Notes: a model not told the origin generated them from the letters alone. A stretch of DNA of 64,000 bases from Chaunax sp. Z400 (GCA_037577475.1 CM075201.1:11017501-11081500), one strand, 5' to 3'; numbered from the stretch's first letter, positions 48,936 through 62,943 are shown. A program made the numbers and translations.

Positions 48936-51258
48936 CATATCGCCCCCTTCAAAATACATATTATATATCATCGCCCAGATCCCAGTCCCAGTCCTTAGCC
49001 TATAATCCCCCCCGACACAAAATGTCTTCAAAATAAATATTGTAGATATGTTGCAGACAAACAGAGAAGAAAGAAAACCAAAAACAAACTAATGTCGGTG
49101 ATCACATGACCTCCTCCAGCTCTTGTTGTGAGAGGTAACAACGATTCCAGCTCATTTATTTCTCTTGATTCCATACAGATATATATTTACCTTGTTGAGG
49201 GTCATGTATGTTTGTTTGTATTTATTTTGACTGTTTTAGAGTTTAAGGAATGAGGCATCTGAAATGATAAATGTTGTCCAGCTGATTCTGTTTTCATGAT
49301 GTGTATTTTGGGTTCACATGCATTGAGGGGTTGAGGCCTTTATACTTCCAGCTGGATGATCTCTGATTGGTGGCCCAGCTAATGCTGTTGCCTGTGCATT
49401 GAGTTTCTCCCTCTTACTTTTAAGGAGCCTCAAATGGAGCCTCTTCTCGGTGAGAGAAATGTGTTCTGGCCTCTTTCTTTTTTGCTCCTCCTTCTTCATG
49501 TTGGTGTCTATAGTAGAAAAATGTTCCGCTTTTTTGGCAAATAAGTTCCTCGACCAGCTCATTCACTGTTTTGTTCATTCCGGTGCTTCTGAGCTGAGAG
49601 TAATCCATTAAAGAAATTGAGCACCAATGTACGCCGAGGAGAAACTGCTTTCAATCTTAATGAACAAGCAGAAGTTGATCGAAGACCTAATTTGAGAAAA
49701 AGTCAAAGAATTACCTGAAGTGGATCTGGCACTACAACGTGGAACAAACTGTCTCTGTGATCCTGACAGATTAAATATTCAAATGACTGAGCTGTGCATG
49801 ATATATATATATATAAAAAGAAGTTTTTCTATTAATATGTAGTGTAGCTGTGGTTAAAACCTCAGTATGCTATGAAATAATGACATGTTTCTGTAAATAC
49901 TCCTGCTTGTCTTCCTAATGGGGCTTCGATGTAAAGATCAATATTGATGTTTAAGCTTTAAGCTGATGTAACAGGTGTAGGAGGCCGGTTAAATGGCCTT
50001 ATTCTAAAAGCTGTGTTGGTTTCACAGACTCGGTCAATCTGTCTTCCAGGATTTTAGATACGGTTCTGAACCAGGTTGGGGTGCAGGCTGCAAAAAAATG
50101 TCCGTTTTAACGAGGGACTAAAGTCAGATTGGACTCATAGCGTCATACTCCCCTTAAAACAAGTGAAAATGTGGGCTGAGTGGGACAGCTGTTCTACGTG
50201 GCTCCATTCCATTTTGAGAACTAAGAGAATGGAGAATGTTTTCACTTGTTTTAAGAAACATAACATTTAGACTAAAAGAGCTGTCGAGAGGTTAGGCAGT
50301 AATATTGGAGAAAGTCACACTAATATCGTGTGACTTTTTCTTTCCAGTAGTCGTAACTAAACATTGCCATCGGAGACATTCCTCCCAAGACGTGCTGGTT
50401 TTACATTTATTCCCAAATGTCAGAAGTTACAAAAGCAACCATTCCTTATACTGTAGAGACTAATCACTGCTCTTTATGTGAGTATTTAGCAGTGGTCATA
50501 CCTTTACCTGTAAGTCTTTACTTTTCTAGCTTTACTTTAATTTGCTTTTGCATATTCTTCCATAAACCAACATCCTCAGCTTCATCCTAATTGTGTAGGA
50601 CAGAGATGTCAAACTCAGTTTCATCCCGGGCCTCATCAGCATTATGGTTGTTCTCTAAGGGCAGGTGACTGTGAGACTATATAAATGTATCTACTCTTCA
50701 TCATATTACATAATTGCCTCTGCATTCGATTATTATTGGTTTTAGTAATAACTTAATTAATGCTCTGTTATGTCACAACATGACAAAATCGCACAGCTAG
50801 TTTGGATCTGACAGTTGAGGCAAAGCTTTTCCTTTACTTTGCATGAAAAGAGCATTTTCTTCCTGAAGCTCTAAAAACAGCAGACAGTGATCCTACTCAG
50901 CCACCGTACTTCTTGTCCCAGGCTCATTTCACGCATCACGCATATAACCACACAGACACACAAGACAAACTGCACAAGAAGCTCTTACCTCCACACTTAA
51001 GCTGTTAACAAGGGAGTGTTTGTGACATGACTGAGACGAGCTGTTTGATTTGTCTATAAGGTGGGGCTGGAGGTCGAGAGGGAACAGAGCAAAAGAGTCT
51101 GTAATCTGTCATAAATGTCAGAAGTGCAAGAAAGGCAGATCGAGGGATTAATAAATGAAGGGATGATGGACAAAAAACAAATAAGAGAAGAAACTGCGTT
51201 CACATTACCAGGCTGATTTTTGTTGTTGTTGTTATTGTTATCAAACATAATAATAATA

Positions 51259-51294
<36 letters not shown>

Positions 51295-52029
51295 GTAATT
51301 TGAGTAATCCTGCTAACAAACAAAGAAATGTCAGAAAAAAAACCTACTTCCTTGTGGAGGTAATACAGTTATAATGTTAAAGCACCAGTGTCAACATTTA
51401 AACGTGACACTGACTCACCGGCCCTTTGTCGACCATTCACTGAAAACACAGAGAGAATCATCACTAGAACAATATGAGTTAAATATCTCCTTGGTCTCAT
51501 GCCTCCTCATCAGTTAGTCAAACCTTCCTGGCTGTGCTGAGCACCACAGTGTGTTTGTCACACTGCCACCACGTCACTGTTCTGGTATGAACAGAGGGAA
51601 TTTATCAACAGCACACGAAGCCCTGAATGCCTCAGCTGATGGACAGAAGCCAATGAGCCAAGTACAACAAACTCTGCCTGGAAGCTTCAAAACAAACAAA
51701 TCTCTCTCCTTTTTAAAAAAAAAATTTTGGAATGCGTTGCCTTTGTGTGGCTCTAAAAATAGACCTTGAAAGAAGCCACAGATAACATGGTAATTTAATA
51801 CCTCCACAATTTAGAGTCACACATGGCATAATTACCAGTGCATTGTGCATTACATGTAGGCTATACCAGAAAAGTGGTCAAATGAGGTTCCCCATCAATA
51901 CTACTATGTCTTTGAGTTCGCACGTATTTTTTCAGCATGATCGTACGAGCGCAAAAACATGTTGAAACATTCAATAGTTAGTTATTATCCAACAAAACAA
52001 CAGCATCCTTACGCCCGGGACAGTGAGTT
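48936..52029. other. Intergenic, simple repeats only
   Basis: An (AT)n run lies near 49800-49815, an inverted repeat (AAAGTCACAC at 50311-50320 against GTGTGACTTT at 50328-50337) follows, and an (AAT)n tract lies at about 51247-51293. No exon of tmem47 or any other gene was recognised on either strand. Confidence 0.5.
51247..51293. repeat. (TAA)n trinucleotide microsatellite
   Basis: About fifteen TAA units with one interruption (AATAGTAAT). Confidence 0.9.
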
Positions 52030-52072
52030 ATAGAAGCACCGGGAAATAAACCATAAAGGTGCTGATTCGTAC

Positions 52073-52277
52073 CAGATGTGAGGGTGGAGAAGCAGCTCCA
52101 CCGTGGCTCCTCTCCCTCGGACTGGGAGCAGGACTCCCACAGAGACAGGGAGAAATGGTCCGCGGTGACCCAGGCTGGACTGAGCAGAGCCACTATGTCC
52201 AAACACAGCGCCAGAAAGACGCACAGCAGCGCGATGAGCTTGAAGGGCCGGAACACGTAGACCTCGTTCACAGACAT
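52073..52277 (-). CDS. tmem47: tmem47-like, coding exon 1 (copy 2, apparently orphaned)
   Basis: The same 68-residue exon as at 44-248: ATG at 52277-52275, SPAWVTADH, LSLWESC, and a GTACGA donor just below 52073. The only coding difference noticed is synonymous (A51 versus G52080). On this strand the remaining exons should lie between 37 and 52 kb, but no frame with the TMEM47 transmembrane segments 2-4 was found there. The exon is therefore probably an orphan left by the duplication, although its open frame and donor are intact. Confidence 0.85.
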
Positions 52278-52620
52278 CTAATCAGGACGAGATAAAGCTG
52301 CAGATCAGTCAGTCGGGAGAGATTACTGGGGCTCCGTGTGCGTCCTCACCCACCATAGCCTTCAATGCATTGTGTGTATCCAGATGGTAAAGTTTAAGGG
52401 GAGACATCCGGTTTGAGCGGGTTTTCAAAATAATAGCTCCCGATAATCATTCTGAGATTTTTTTTGTTTTTTGTATGGTTGTCCTCGTCTATAATACTAT
52501 CGTAAAGGACAACTGTTCCAAAACGTTAACATTCAACATGTTTAAAAAAAACTATTTTAAAAGCTAAGTAAATTAAATATTATTCATGTTATTATTGCTG
52601 ACATTATTACCTGGGCTGAG

Positions 52621-53773
52621 GAGGTAATGTTTTTTGCAGGATTACTCAAAAAGGTATGAACAGATGAAGTTTTTTTTTTTTGGAGTGGTATTGTAAGGAA
52701 CAAAAAATTAGATTTAGTTGGTAATTTGGATCATTACAAACCAATGATTCCCTGCCTCATCAAGGTGTTCCTCAGGGAGTGAACATGAGCTGCACCTTCA
52801 GTTCTCCTAGTAGGAGAGGGCACCAGGATCCTGTGCAGGTGAGCTCCATTACAGATCTGCTTAGAAAAGGAAGGGAGACTGAAGTGCAACCACAAATGGC
52901 ATTAAAACTTCATCAGGAAACTGAGCTTCCCTGGCAGAGGTTTGCACTCTCCAGGTGTTGTCAGCTTTGTTTGCTTGTTTGTCTTTTTGCAGGATTACAC
53001 ATTAACTTGACAGATTTTCCTGAAATGGGAGGGTAGGGTCGGGCATATGAAAAATCCATTAAACATTGAAGTGGATCCACATAATGGGTCCAGGATTTTT
53101 TTTCTCACTTTCCTTAACATAGTGAGATAGGACTTTTCCCACCATTTCCATTTGTTAAGCATAAACTAAGTGACTGATTTTGATTAAACTTGGTAGAAAG
53201 GTTGGGCATGTATTATATTTTGGAGTGGATCCAGAAAAAGGGGTGATATTCAGGATTATATTTTGTACTTTTCTGAACAAAAGACAAGTTTTTTTTATTT
53301 TTACTGTTTTTGTCATGAACAGATTACCAGGAAACAAGGTGGAAGGATGAAGCATGTGCTATAGAACAAATCATCAAATTTTGGAGTGGATCCAAATGAA
53401 GGGAATAAAGGGATCCATAAATTTCCAGCTTTTTCTGTCATCATTGTGAGATAGTACGGAGTCCCTAAAGGGACATGGGCAAAAAAACCAAAAAAAACAA
53501 CAACTAAACGTTTCTCAACTAGACAGATTTTCATGAAACTTTGTGGAAGAATGAGGCATGTGCCAAAAATGGAACAGTTGAATTTTGGAGTAGCTATGAG
53601 AAAAAAGGTGGATCCATGATTTCTTTTTTCCCCTTACTCGAACCGAAAACTGAAGGCAGCCATTTTAACGGTGCACATGCCTTGTTGGAATTTTGATTCG
53701 TGCTTAATTTAATTAAAAGGGATCATTGGGCCTTGGCAGAGGTATGTGCCCTTGAGTTCCCTTCTAGTGCAAT
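52621..53773. repeat. Dispersed fish repeat (copy 2 of 595-1742)
   Basis: It has the same module order as 595-1742, with about 2% difference and a different right end near the 20-bp loss. Confidence 0.6.
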
Positions 53774-55963
53774 TAATTTCTTAATTTTCATGGATTATAG
53801 TTTTTCTGCAGTGATGTAGACCAAAGACTGTGGTTTTGTCTGACTGACAAAAACGGTAAAACGGAGTTTGAATTGATGGGTGAAAATCAGAAAATCTTTA
53901 CTTTTTTGGCTGCAATGATATTGGCCTCAGCAAAAATAAAAACAAGAGCAACGAAAGAAACGGCAAAACCAATAAGCCACTAAACATTATACAAATTGAG
54001 AATTTCTTAAACCCAGTCCCAAATTTAAACCACATTGGTTGACCATGATTTCAGTCACAATGAAGGAATATGAGCTGAGCTTAATACCCTATAATCAATC
54101 AGAATTGATTGTGACTAACCGTCTTCTTCCCCTTAAATCAACCTCAGTGGTACCCAAAACATTTCTGCTGCACTTACAACAATACAATATAAACAATATA
54201 TGTGTATCTTCAGAAATGATCTGATTTATACTTGCAACCATATTATTTAATCAAAATATAAGAAAACTAATTCTGCAAAGGTTAATTTCCACTATCTCAG
54301 TATAGACAATAATGCAGTCTGTTATTATAGAACCAACACTTTTTTAAAAAAAAACATAGATTCTATTAATAAGTCACTGGTGGTGGTACTGATGTACAGG
54401 CATTAGCTCCCCGAGGATGGAGAGAAATTCATTCCGCATTGTGTCAAAAAAAAAAAAAAATCTCAACCAGCCTCTCAAAACTACTGTTTGAAAACTGAGG
54501 GTTGCAGTAAATGTTGTAATGTGGTAATGATCCAGCAGATGGCAGACACGTGACATGATTGACGTCACAAAACAACGCTTCTCTCTCCTCTGAGCACTAA
54601 TAATGCACGACTTGTGTAATCATTAGTAGCAGATGAGATTGTATGAGCAGCAGCAGCAAACAGCAGCTGTCATTATATTGACATGAAAAGCCCAGTCCTT
54701 GCTGAAAATCCCTGTGACATAATAAGAATAGAAATGTCCCTTAGCTGGTTGATCTTCTCACTTAATCCTGTTTTGGCTTCTTCACACAGTCAGTGTGTAG
54801 GATGAGCTCAATGATATTCTTTTTACCTCACATGACAATTACCCCTTTGATCCATGCTCAAACCACATGATGCGTTTAATATCTCTTAAGAACAGGCACA
54901 GAATTTACAAAACACCTTATAAAAACCCCAAAATGAAATGAAAAGTATTAAGTTAGACTAGATTTGACTACAATCTGGTCTGATGTTCATTCAGTTCATA
55001 CGTCTTGTGAAATATTTCTATCTTCTGGTGAACAAAATGACTGCAGGTTATGAACTTGAAAGACTTCATCAGTGCTCTTCATGTGTTGAGAAGATTCTTC
55101 AACTTTTAATGATAAAATGACCAAATTCAGTGACATTTGTCACGATTAAAGGAGCGTTTATGAGCATAAGGTGGAGGCAAAACATCACTTCTATGTCCAA
55201 ACTTCACACATTCAGAGGGGGTCACATGATCACCAATGTTTGTTTGTTTTTTCTGTTTGCCCAAAAGATGTCTTGCTCAAAGATTTTGATGAAACTTTGT
55301 GTAGGGATGGATCTTGGGCTTAGGAGGAGTGAGAGGTGGATCCTGGTATGGATCTGGATCATCTTTCTTCAACAAGGAGAGATAAGGCTTTTTTGTAACA
55401 TTTTTATACTATCAGCAAAATAATAATAATAGGTCAATAAAAGTACACAGGCATAGACGACTCATGATGTCCCACAACCAATTAACCAATCAACCAACCA
55501 TTAAGTGAGGGGCTATTCTCTAAGACCCACATTTCTTTAATTTGGTGGAATATTTGAAATGATTTTTTTTAAACTATGGCTGTCTATACTTGTCTTTAAG
55601 TAGCTTTTGTGTCTACAAATTTTTCTAACTTAGCAAATACATTCTATAAATATAAAATTCACAGTTATTGCTGCGGATAAACCCCTATTTTTTGCACAAG
55701 AGGAGTTTTCCTAACATTTGTATCATATCATAGCAATCAGTTGTGAAGATAGTGTAATTAAAAGCATTTAAGCTGTTCTGAACAAATAAATATTCTGAGG
55801 GCAGATTTTGCGTATATAAACAAGTGATTTTAGTATTTTGGATTTTTCTCCTGCTGCCTTCTGGCCCATTTCATTTGGTGCCTAGATTAGAGGTTTTCAG
55901 TGTATCTGACATAATAAGAGTTTCAGACTAATGCCACCTTTCTCAGTCCAAATGGTGCTACCA

Positions 55964-55969
55964 AGCTGC
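55964..55969. other. Deletion junction with 6-bp microhomology
   Basis: AGCTGC here is shared by 3957-3962 and 24487-24492. Left of it the sequence follows arm A (CTACCA), right of it arm B (TATTGAGAGAAAAGACCC). Joining these points removes exactly 20,530 bp relative to unit 1, including the dcx promoter and exons 1-3. Confidence 0.95.
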
Positions 55970-57041
55970 TATTGAGAGAAAAGACCCAGGGGAGTGAAGT
56001 TGAATCATTTAAACGTTACAGGAAAGGTGTAACATTATACTCTCTGTTTGGGTTTTATGTGCCTTTGTGTGTGTTTTTGTTCCATGCACTCACTGGGGCT
56101 CAAGGCATGTTAGCATAACAAGCAAGACCGAAAGGAAGCCTACAAACACCTGAAGCCAACTAAATCCCTCGGCTGGCACACAAGGAAGACTTTTACTGAG
56201 TGAATTCATCCACACAAGGCTGTGTGTTCAGAGTTCATCCTTTTGTTGAAACAAATCAGCATTTGACATTTTAATTCATCACATCTGTCAGCACATCACG
56301 CTTCCTCTGCACAGCTATTAGGAAAACTATTGCCTGTATGGACGACATTTTTAATAAGTCCTGAATCAGCATGTCAAATGCACTTTATTAATTATTAACA
56401 ATTGGACACATGAGCAGATAATCCTCTTTTGGTAATTGCACAGTCTTGGATTCCTCAACTCTTTCAATAAGTGCAGTAAAGCTGACATTGTAACCATGCC
56501 AGAGCATGCCTCCAGGAATGGTAGTGTTGATCTCAATCACTCAACCTCTTTGGTTCCACATAGAAATAAGTCCAACATTTATGGGACACGTTGCCATGAA
56601 CTTTTGTGCAGACATTCATGGTTCACAGAGGAAGAACTTCAGTGCAATGTGATCCCTGACTTTCCCTTTAGCGCTTCCAGCAACTTCACATTTGTGTTTT
56701 ATATGGTAAAATATATAAACGTTTGGATGGTTTGCCATCATGTTACGTTCACACATTCATCCTCCTATCAGGACGAATCATATTAAATTTTGTGGTTCCT
56801 TAACTCTGACATACAGTAGTGCCAACAGGTCAAAGTTTAAATTGTCCAATACGTTTTTCATGATTTAATACATATAAAATATAATTGGCCTCAGCTGTAC
56901 TATGTCAACAACTGGGAAATGTTAACATGCTGAAGCACAAAACTATAATGGAATATGGTAAACATATGTGCCGATGCAATGATGCCAGATTATTATTATT
57001 ATTATTATAGGTCTCATGTTTTCTGCCTTCTGGCTTCACAG

Positions 57042-57144
57042 GTTACCTGCCTTCAAGATTTCTTTGGTGAAGACGATGTATTCATTGCATGTGGACCAGA
57101 GAAATTCCGCTACGCCCAGGATGATTTCTCGCTGGATGATAACG
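57042..57144 (+). CDS. dcx: Orphan copy of dcx C-DC exon
   Basis: Identical in sequence and splice sites to 25567-25669 (VTCLQDFFGEDDVFIACGPE ... FSLDDN, donor GTGAGT at 57145). In this unit the promoter, ATG exon and both earlier coding exons are deleted, so it cannot encode doublecortin. It could be used only if transcription enters from upstream. Confidence 0.93.
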
Positions 57145-58871
57145 GTGAGTGTGACAGCAGTGGTCTGTATTTTATCATTGTCAGTCATCATCAATAAGAA
57201 CTGTATATGCATGGGCACAGATCCTGGTGGAGACAGAGGGGGTAGATTGTATTGCATTTAATAGATGCTCGGTATCCTGCTCAGCGGACTGAAACTATGC
57301 TGAACAGGCATACATCACGACCATTTTCCCCTTTGAATGAAAGGAAGTGCCGTAAAAGTGCTGGGGCCAAATTCAAATAAATAGCAGCAATATACCAAAA
57401 AAATATGTTGCTTTTTACACGTAAATATAAAAACACAGTTTCTGATTTTCTATACTTATTTAAAGAAATAAAGACAGAGAGCCAATTAGAAAAGAGTCTT
57501 ATTATTGTATAACTACCTCATTTTATTGTGAAAATACTGTATGGCCTCCCCATAAAATGCCTGCTTTTTGAGTTTGGTTTGTCAGTATGTCCATTCAGAA
57601 GGACCCTAACGTTAATATTTCACATAAATTGAGCCTTCCAATAATGGACATTGTACACAGCATAAAATAGGAAGTGGAGTAAAAATCCACTTGTGTCCTA
57701 TTTCTCTCAGTTGTAGTAGCTTATCACCCCCACCCTCCATTTAGAGCTGGATTATGCCTCTTGCTTTTCATAAGTGTAAACTGCACAGTGCATCAAGTTA
57801 CATTTATTTATTGAATGTGTCATGAGACCTAAATTACTGCAGTCACTAAAGGGTTAGTTTTCTCAATATTCTGGACTCTTTCTGTATTAAAGAGACTCCT
57901 TTACTCTGAAATCTCAGCCCATCTCTCTGGTGAACAATATTGTGAGACAGACCTCATGATTACATTATAAAAGACATTTGGGGAAAAACAAATAATGAAA
58001 CAAATCTGGAGCTATTCAGTAAGAAAAAAATATTTTAAAATGTAATTTAACATAACAAGTTTCTGTGATATGACCCCTGTTTGCCAACTTTACGCTTGAG
58101 CACCTAAAATGTGGACTATTGTATGTAGAGTGATGGCTAAGTAGTTCCTGGGGTGTCATTTAGTACACAAGTGTTCCATTATGGACTCATTAGAATTACC
58201 ATAATGGATTTCTTCTGTCAAAGATGCTATATTCACATCATAGTGAGGTGAAAAAATGATGTATGTGGGAGGGAGGCCAAGAAGGAAGAAGAGGGAAGTC
58301 TGTTATCTGAAGCCTGCAGAGGGCTTTGTATTATGTATAGAGCTGACTCAGCCATTTTTAACCCTCTCTGTGACACCTGAACTCCACCTGATGAAGACTG
58401 TGAGATGTGTGGATCTTCTCTGTTTAACCTTTGACCCCAGGTGGAACATCCCATCACAGAGTGTATCACTGGTCTGGACCTGGTGGAGCAGATGATCCGG
58501 GTTGCCAAGAGTTACCACCTGCAGCACAAACAAGAAGACATCCCGATAAACGGCTGGGCCATTGAGAGTCGTGTCTATGCTGAGGTGTGTGTGAGGAGTG
58601 TATCTGTAACAGAATCTCATCATCATCATCAATCTCATCATGATTTGCTCATATTGAAACAAACATTTGTTCCATTACAGTGTAAAGAGCTTCACTGAGT
58701 CACATGGTTTACATTTTCTCTCATCACAACCAAACAGGAAGTCACAAATAAAAAACAGGAGCACCTGGAAATGGACAGATCAGACGTCCCAGGCCAAATT
58801 AAATTACGCCACCTAATTCGTTGACTCTGGAAACCTCTTCCCAGCAACCAAACCTTTTCCCTAATGATGAA

Positions 58872-59220
58872 TCTGGATCTATTAAAATCTCTTCTTACCT
58901 TCACAGATACATAAATCCGTCTGGATGACTCTGAATCTACATTATCTCAGCTACATATTGGTGTCATGTCTCTACCCCTGTCTGTTGGGTCACTGTGGCC
59001 AAAACCATACTGATCCCCTCTAATATAGATTTAATCTGCCAGATGTGGATGCAGATCCAGTTGCACATAGTGGAGGAACATCATGAGTTGTCCATGCTTG
59101 GGTATTTTTAATTTGCTGTTTAATTATTTTTCATATTATTGGCAAATGTTAAAAAAAGAAAAGACCTTCTAGTGTTGAAGAAAGTGAAAAAGTGATCCAG
59201 AATCGTCACCCGTACCAGTA
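58872..59220 (+). repeat. Dispersed repeat (copy 2 of 27397-27745)
   Basis: Near-identical duplicate carried with arm B. Confidence 0.55.
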
Positions 59221-59452
59221 TCGGAGTAAAGAGTCAGTCCCTGCAGGAAGATGAATATCATACATTGCCATCTGTGACAATTATTTATAATAAAAGTATT
59301 GTGATTTAAACATGCTAACCTTTGCTTATGGTGCAGTTTTGAGTCAAATCGGTCTCTGTCGTTTTCTTCTGTTAGGATCCATACAAGTCTTTTGGTCTTC
59401 CCTCCATTGGACGACTCTCTCAATACCAAGAGCCGCTCAACCTCAGCAATGT

Positions 59453-59454
<2 letters not shown>

Positions 59455-59507
<53 letters not shown>
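59455..59507. repeat. (GT)n microsatellite, short allele-like copy
   Basis: A 53-bp GT tract at the same exon-donor position as the 113-bp tract in unit 1. Confidence 0.97.
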
Positions 59508-59510
<3 letters not shown>

Positions 59511-61627
59511 TCAGTCTGATACTGTAGTTCTGTAACCTTTGTCTGACGTTACTTTCTGATTGACCATTTCCTTGTCTGCTTCTCACTCTTGTCAGGTCTG
59601 CGTAGACAGCGGCATCCAGGAGGGAAGTGACATCAGCATCTACTATGATCCAATGATCTCAAAGGTCAGTGATGTATGTTAGATACAGGCTTGCCTTATT
59701 TTTAGCTTGTCATGCTAATGCTAATGCTAAACAGAAGGCAACTGGACTAGTCAGAACTGAGGAAGCCTCCTGGATGAGGATGAGAGGTGAAACATCCTCA
59801 AACTAAAAAAAAAAAAAGAGCCCATTGGCTGTTTATTTAACCCTGTGTGTGGATCTGCAGTAACGTCCTCTGGTATTTATTTGTAGTTGGTTACCTATGG
59901 AGCTACACGAGCTGAAGCCCTGGCTAGGATGGAGGATGCTCTGGACAACTACGTCATCAGAGGTCCACCAACACATTTGAACTAATAGACAGGAGCTCGT
60001 TTTTCTTTCTGTTGTTAAATGTCTATCTGTGATTTCTATACAGGTGTGACCCACAACATTCCCCTCCTGCGGGAAATCATCACCCATCCTCGCTTTATCT
60101 CCGGCGACATCAGCACCAACTTCCTCCGGGAGGTGTACCCCGACGGCTTCAAGGGTCACCAGCTGGACGTGAACAAGCGCAGGGAGCTGTTGGCCTCGGC
60201 GGCAGGGCTCTACATCACCGCTCAGCTCCGTTCACAGAAGGTCCTGGGCAACCTGAGGTGAGGACCAAAGCAAGCTTCATGTTGTAGGGGCCTGGGGGAA
60301 AGAAGGTGGTACCGTGTATAAAATGTGCTGTTCTGTGTTTCAGGGTCTCTTCAACACCTGTGAAGTGCAGCCAATGGCAGCTGTGTGCCAAGCTGGGGGA
60401 GGGGTCTCATTCTATGGCGGTGACCAAATCAGGAAATGTTTATACTGTGAGTATTTAAGATATCCCTTTATTAGTCCCACAGTGGGAAATTTAATGTGCA
60501 TCTATGAGCATATCAAACATATCAGTCTCCATGTGATGTTACTAGTATGGAAAGTTTGGGAAAGAATCCTTAAAGCTGCAAAAATTTTAAAAAATGCACC
60601 TTCACATTTATTATTCCCTACATTTTAGATTGAGATTGAAGGCATCTAAACAATTAAAGAGCACACATGCAGTTACTAGTAGCAGTACTACATTCTACTA
60701 CAGTAGCTGATAAGGGTGATTGCTGCATTAAAAATAACAGTAAAACTTGGTAACCCCAATTCTGGAATTTCCGACCTCTGAAAAATGTGCTTTAACTACA
60801 CAGTAAACCATATGGATGCCCTGATGATCATGTTCATATCAATATCATTTGATTAGACTAGTGGGATAATATCAATTATTACAGACAAGTTTGCAAAAAC
60901 TCTTGCAGCGTCACCATAATATTAAAATACAAGTACATCTCATAAAGTAGTAAAATACTGGTTAAAATCTTTTAAATAATGTTTGTATTATTACTGTCAC
61001 CTTTCAGAGCAAAATAAATCCAACTCAGCGATGCATTAAAATCAGTTTGTCTGAGTCAGAGCTTGTATTTTCCCAATTTCCGATGTGTCATGAACGCAGC
61101 ATGTTTGCTATATATCAAAAACAGCTCAAACAGCTGATGTTCTCAAAAGGCATTATGAAGGCCAGAAATTCCTCGTGTGATTTCATAGTGTTTGTGTCTT
61201 TAGTATACAATGTAGAGAAATAAAAAACATTGAGACATAGACATCCTATTCTGAGTCTATACAGACTATACTGTAGTTCCATCATTCCCTGCTGGATTAT
61301 TTCCATTTTATCTTTCAGAATGTTAGCTTAGCTTTTTTTTAAAGGAAAGGTAGGAAAGAGGGTCCTGCTGCATATGTGTACTCTTTACCATTTAACATGT
61401 TCATGTTTTAATCACCTGTCTGCAGTCAGTGACAACAGTCTGAATTGTCTCTTAATGAGTCTGAGACACTTCAGAACTGTGTTTGTCTGCAGGTGGAGGT
61501 GGATGGAGGAAAGGTAGAAGTCAGTGGACAGTGGAACTTGGCCTCCCCACTGCTGCCACTCACCATCAATGGATCAGTCCACTGGGAGACGGTGGGAGAG
61601 GGAGACCTGCTGGTGGAGCTGGAATAA

Positions 61628-62190
61628 AAACGCACCTTTGACCCTTGATGTGTGACATCATCACCGAGATGAGCCTTACTCCTCTCTGTGTCTACAGAGG
61701 AAGGTCAACACTGGTGAACAGACTGGACGATACCAGACACTTGATTTATCTTGCCAGTTGTCCGTCTCCACGGTGACCCCCCCCCCCCAAGCAGAGTTTA
61801 GTTCCCACGATGGCGACTCAGAGCTGAGTTCTATCAGCTGTTAGTCTTTCCTCCACGTCGGCTTCCCTCATGTCGTTTGGTGTTTAATAATGTCTTTTTG
61901 TTGATTTTGTTTTGTTTTCTAGACCAGATCGATTTTTTTTTTCACCCACAGAAACACATTGTTCTCATGTCACTCCTATGCTGTCCATTCTTTTAGATGG
62001 CTTTAAAGGAAATAAATATAAGCTGCTGATGATTTCATTTAATTTCATTTTAAGCCCTGTTCAGCTCTGTTGTTCTGGGATTAGAAGCAGCAATCTGAAA
62101 ACTGTCCACACCTCTGATAACACTCAAGTAGGAAAATCATCTCTTGTAATTTTGTTGAAATTAAATCCACCAATAAAGAGCTAATTCTTT
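61628..62190 (+). terminator. pcca-like 3' UTR, copy 2
   Basis: Same layout as 30213-30780, with AATAAA near 62011 and 62172. The C-run near 61780 is longer by a few bases. Confidence 0.5.
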
Positions 62191-62682
62191 TGTACATAGT
62201 TAATGCTTTTCTGTCTGACTGCATCAGAAACAACAGTGAAAATTAAAGGTGCCAGAGAACATCCACTGATTGTGTGTTGTATGTGACGTTTAGACCATAG
62301 CATGAACTTTTATGTAAATCTAGTGATACTGCAAACAGCTGCGCTTAGCCTGCCGCCGGGAGCGAGGAGACTGGAAAGGAGGAGTTGGAAAGATATTCAC
62401 GGATTCGAACTTCGCAGCTCAATAACTCATTATCATATACTGACCAACAGTAGAAACGCTTCTTTTTGGGGGGGGTCATTCCATCCTGTTCATATTAAAT
62501 ATCATAGAGAAATTATGGTTCACATCTTTATTCACCCTTTATCCATACAGAAAAATCATTTTTGTGCAGACTAGTGGTTTTTGTCTTAGTGTTTACAAGT
62601 CAGAAAGTGTGGATAGTGAGACAGAGAAAAATAGTCACTACCGTGCATGTCTACCTCCAGCATTTATCACTACTTTACACCT

Positions 62683-62943
62683 CCTGAATGGATCAGATGT
62701 TATTCTGGACTTGTAGAATGACGTCATTCTTCCTGTAGAGCTGTGACAAGTTGTTCATGTGTTGCTGGAGCAGGATCTCTCTCTCTCACCCGGTGATCCT
62801 GAACGTCCCACAGAGGACATTGTCATGCATGAAGGTGATGCCTGATTGCTGTATCCTAGGAATGACGTGTGGACCTAGAACCATATGTCGGAGACAGATG
62901 GCCGTGAATCTAGACAAGTTCTGACCGTCATCCATTAGCAGTG
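62683..62943 (-). mobile_element. Decayed Tc1/mariner transposase fragment, copy 2
   Basis: Duplicate of 31265-31525 carried with arm B. The same GITFMHDN motif and the same breaks are present. Confidence 0.5.

Larger units (their letters stand above)
52030..55969. repeat. Segmental duplication arm A, copy 2
   Basis: It aligns with 1-3962 from its first base to the junction. Differences include a loss of about 20 bp near 53775-53790, extra bases near 55704-55712 (an AGTTTTCC-type insertion) and a 17-bp loss near 55865. Its left boundary cannot be placed, because the window starts inside copy 1. Confidence 0.95.
58441..61627 (+). pseudogene. pcca: pcca 3'-half fragment, 7 exons, biotin domain missing (copy 2)
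   Basis: Exons at 58441-58584, 59376-59450, 59596-59664, 59887-59962, 60044-60257, 60344-60446 and 61493-61627. All borders, phases and the encoded residues match copy 1, and no coding change was noticed. The same fused terminal exon, which lacks the biotinyl-lysine domain, is present, so the fusion predates this duplication. With no upstream pcca exons and only an orphan dcx exon ahead of it, it cannot make a carboxylase alpha subunit. Confidence 0.85.

Noticed and set aside
49314..49620. Charged minus-strand frames (about 60-80 codons)
   Set aside because: Low-complexity Lys/Glu-rich reading of an A/G-rich stretch; no splice signals or homology seen.
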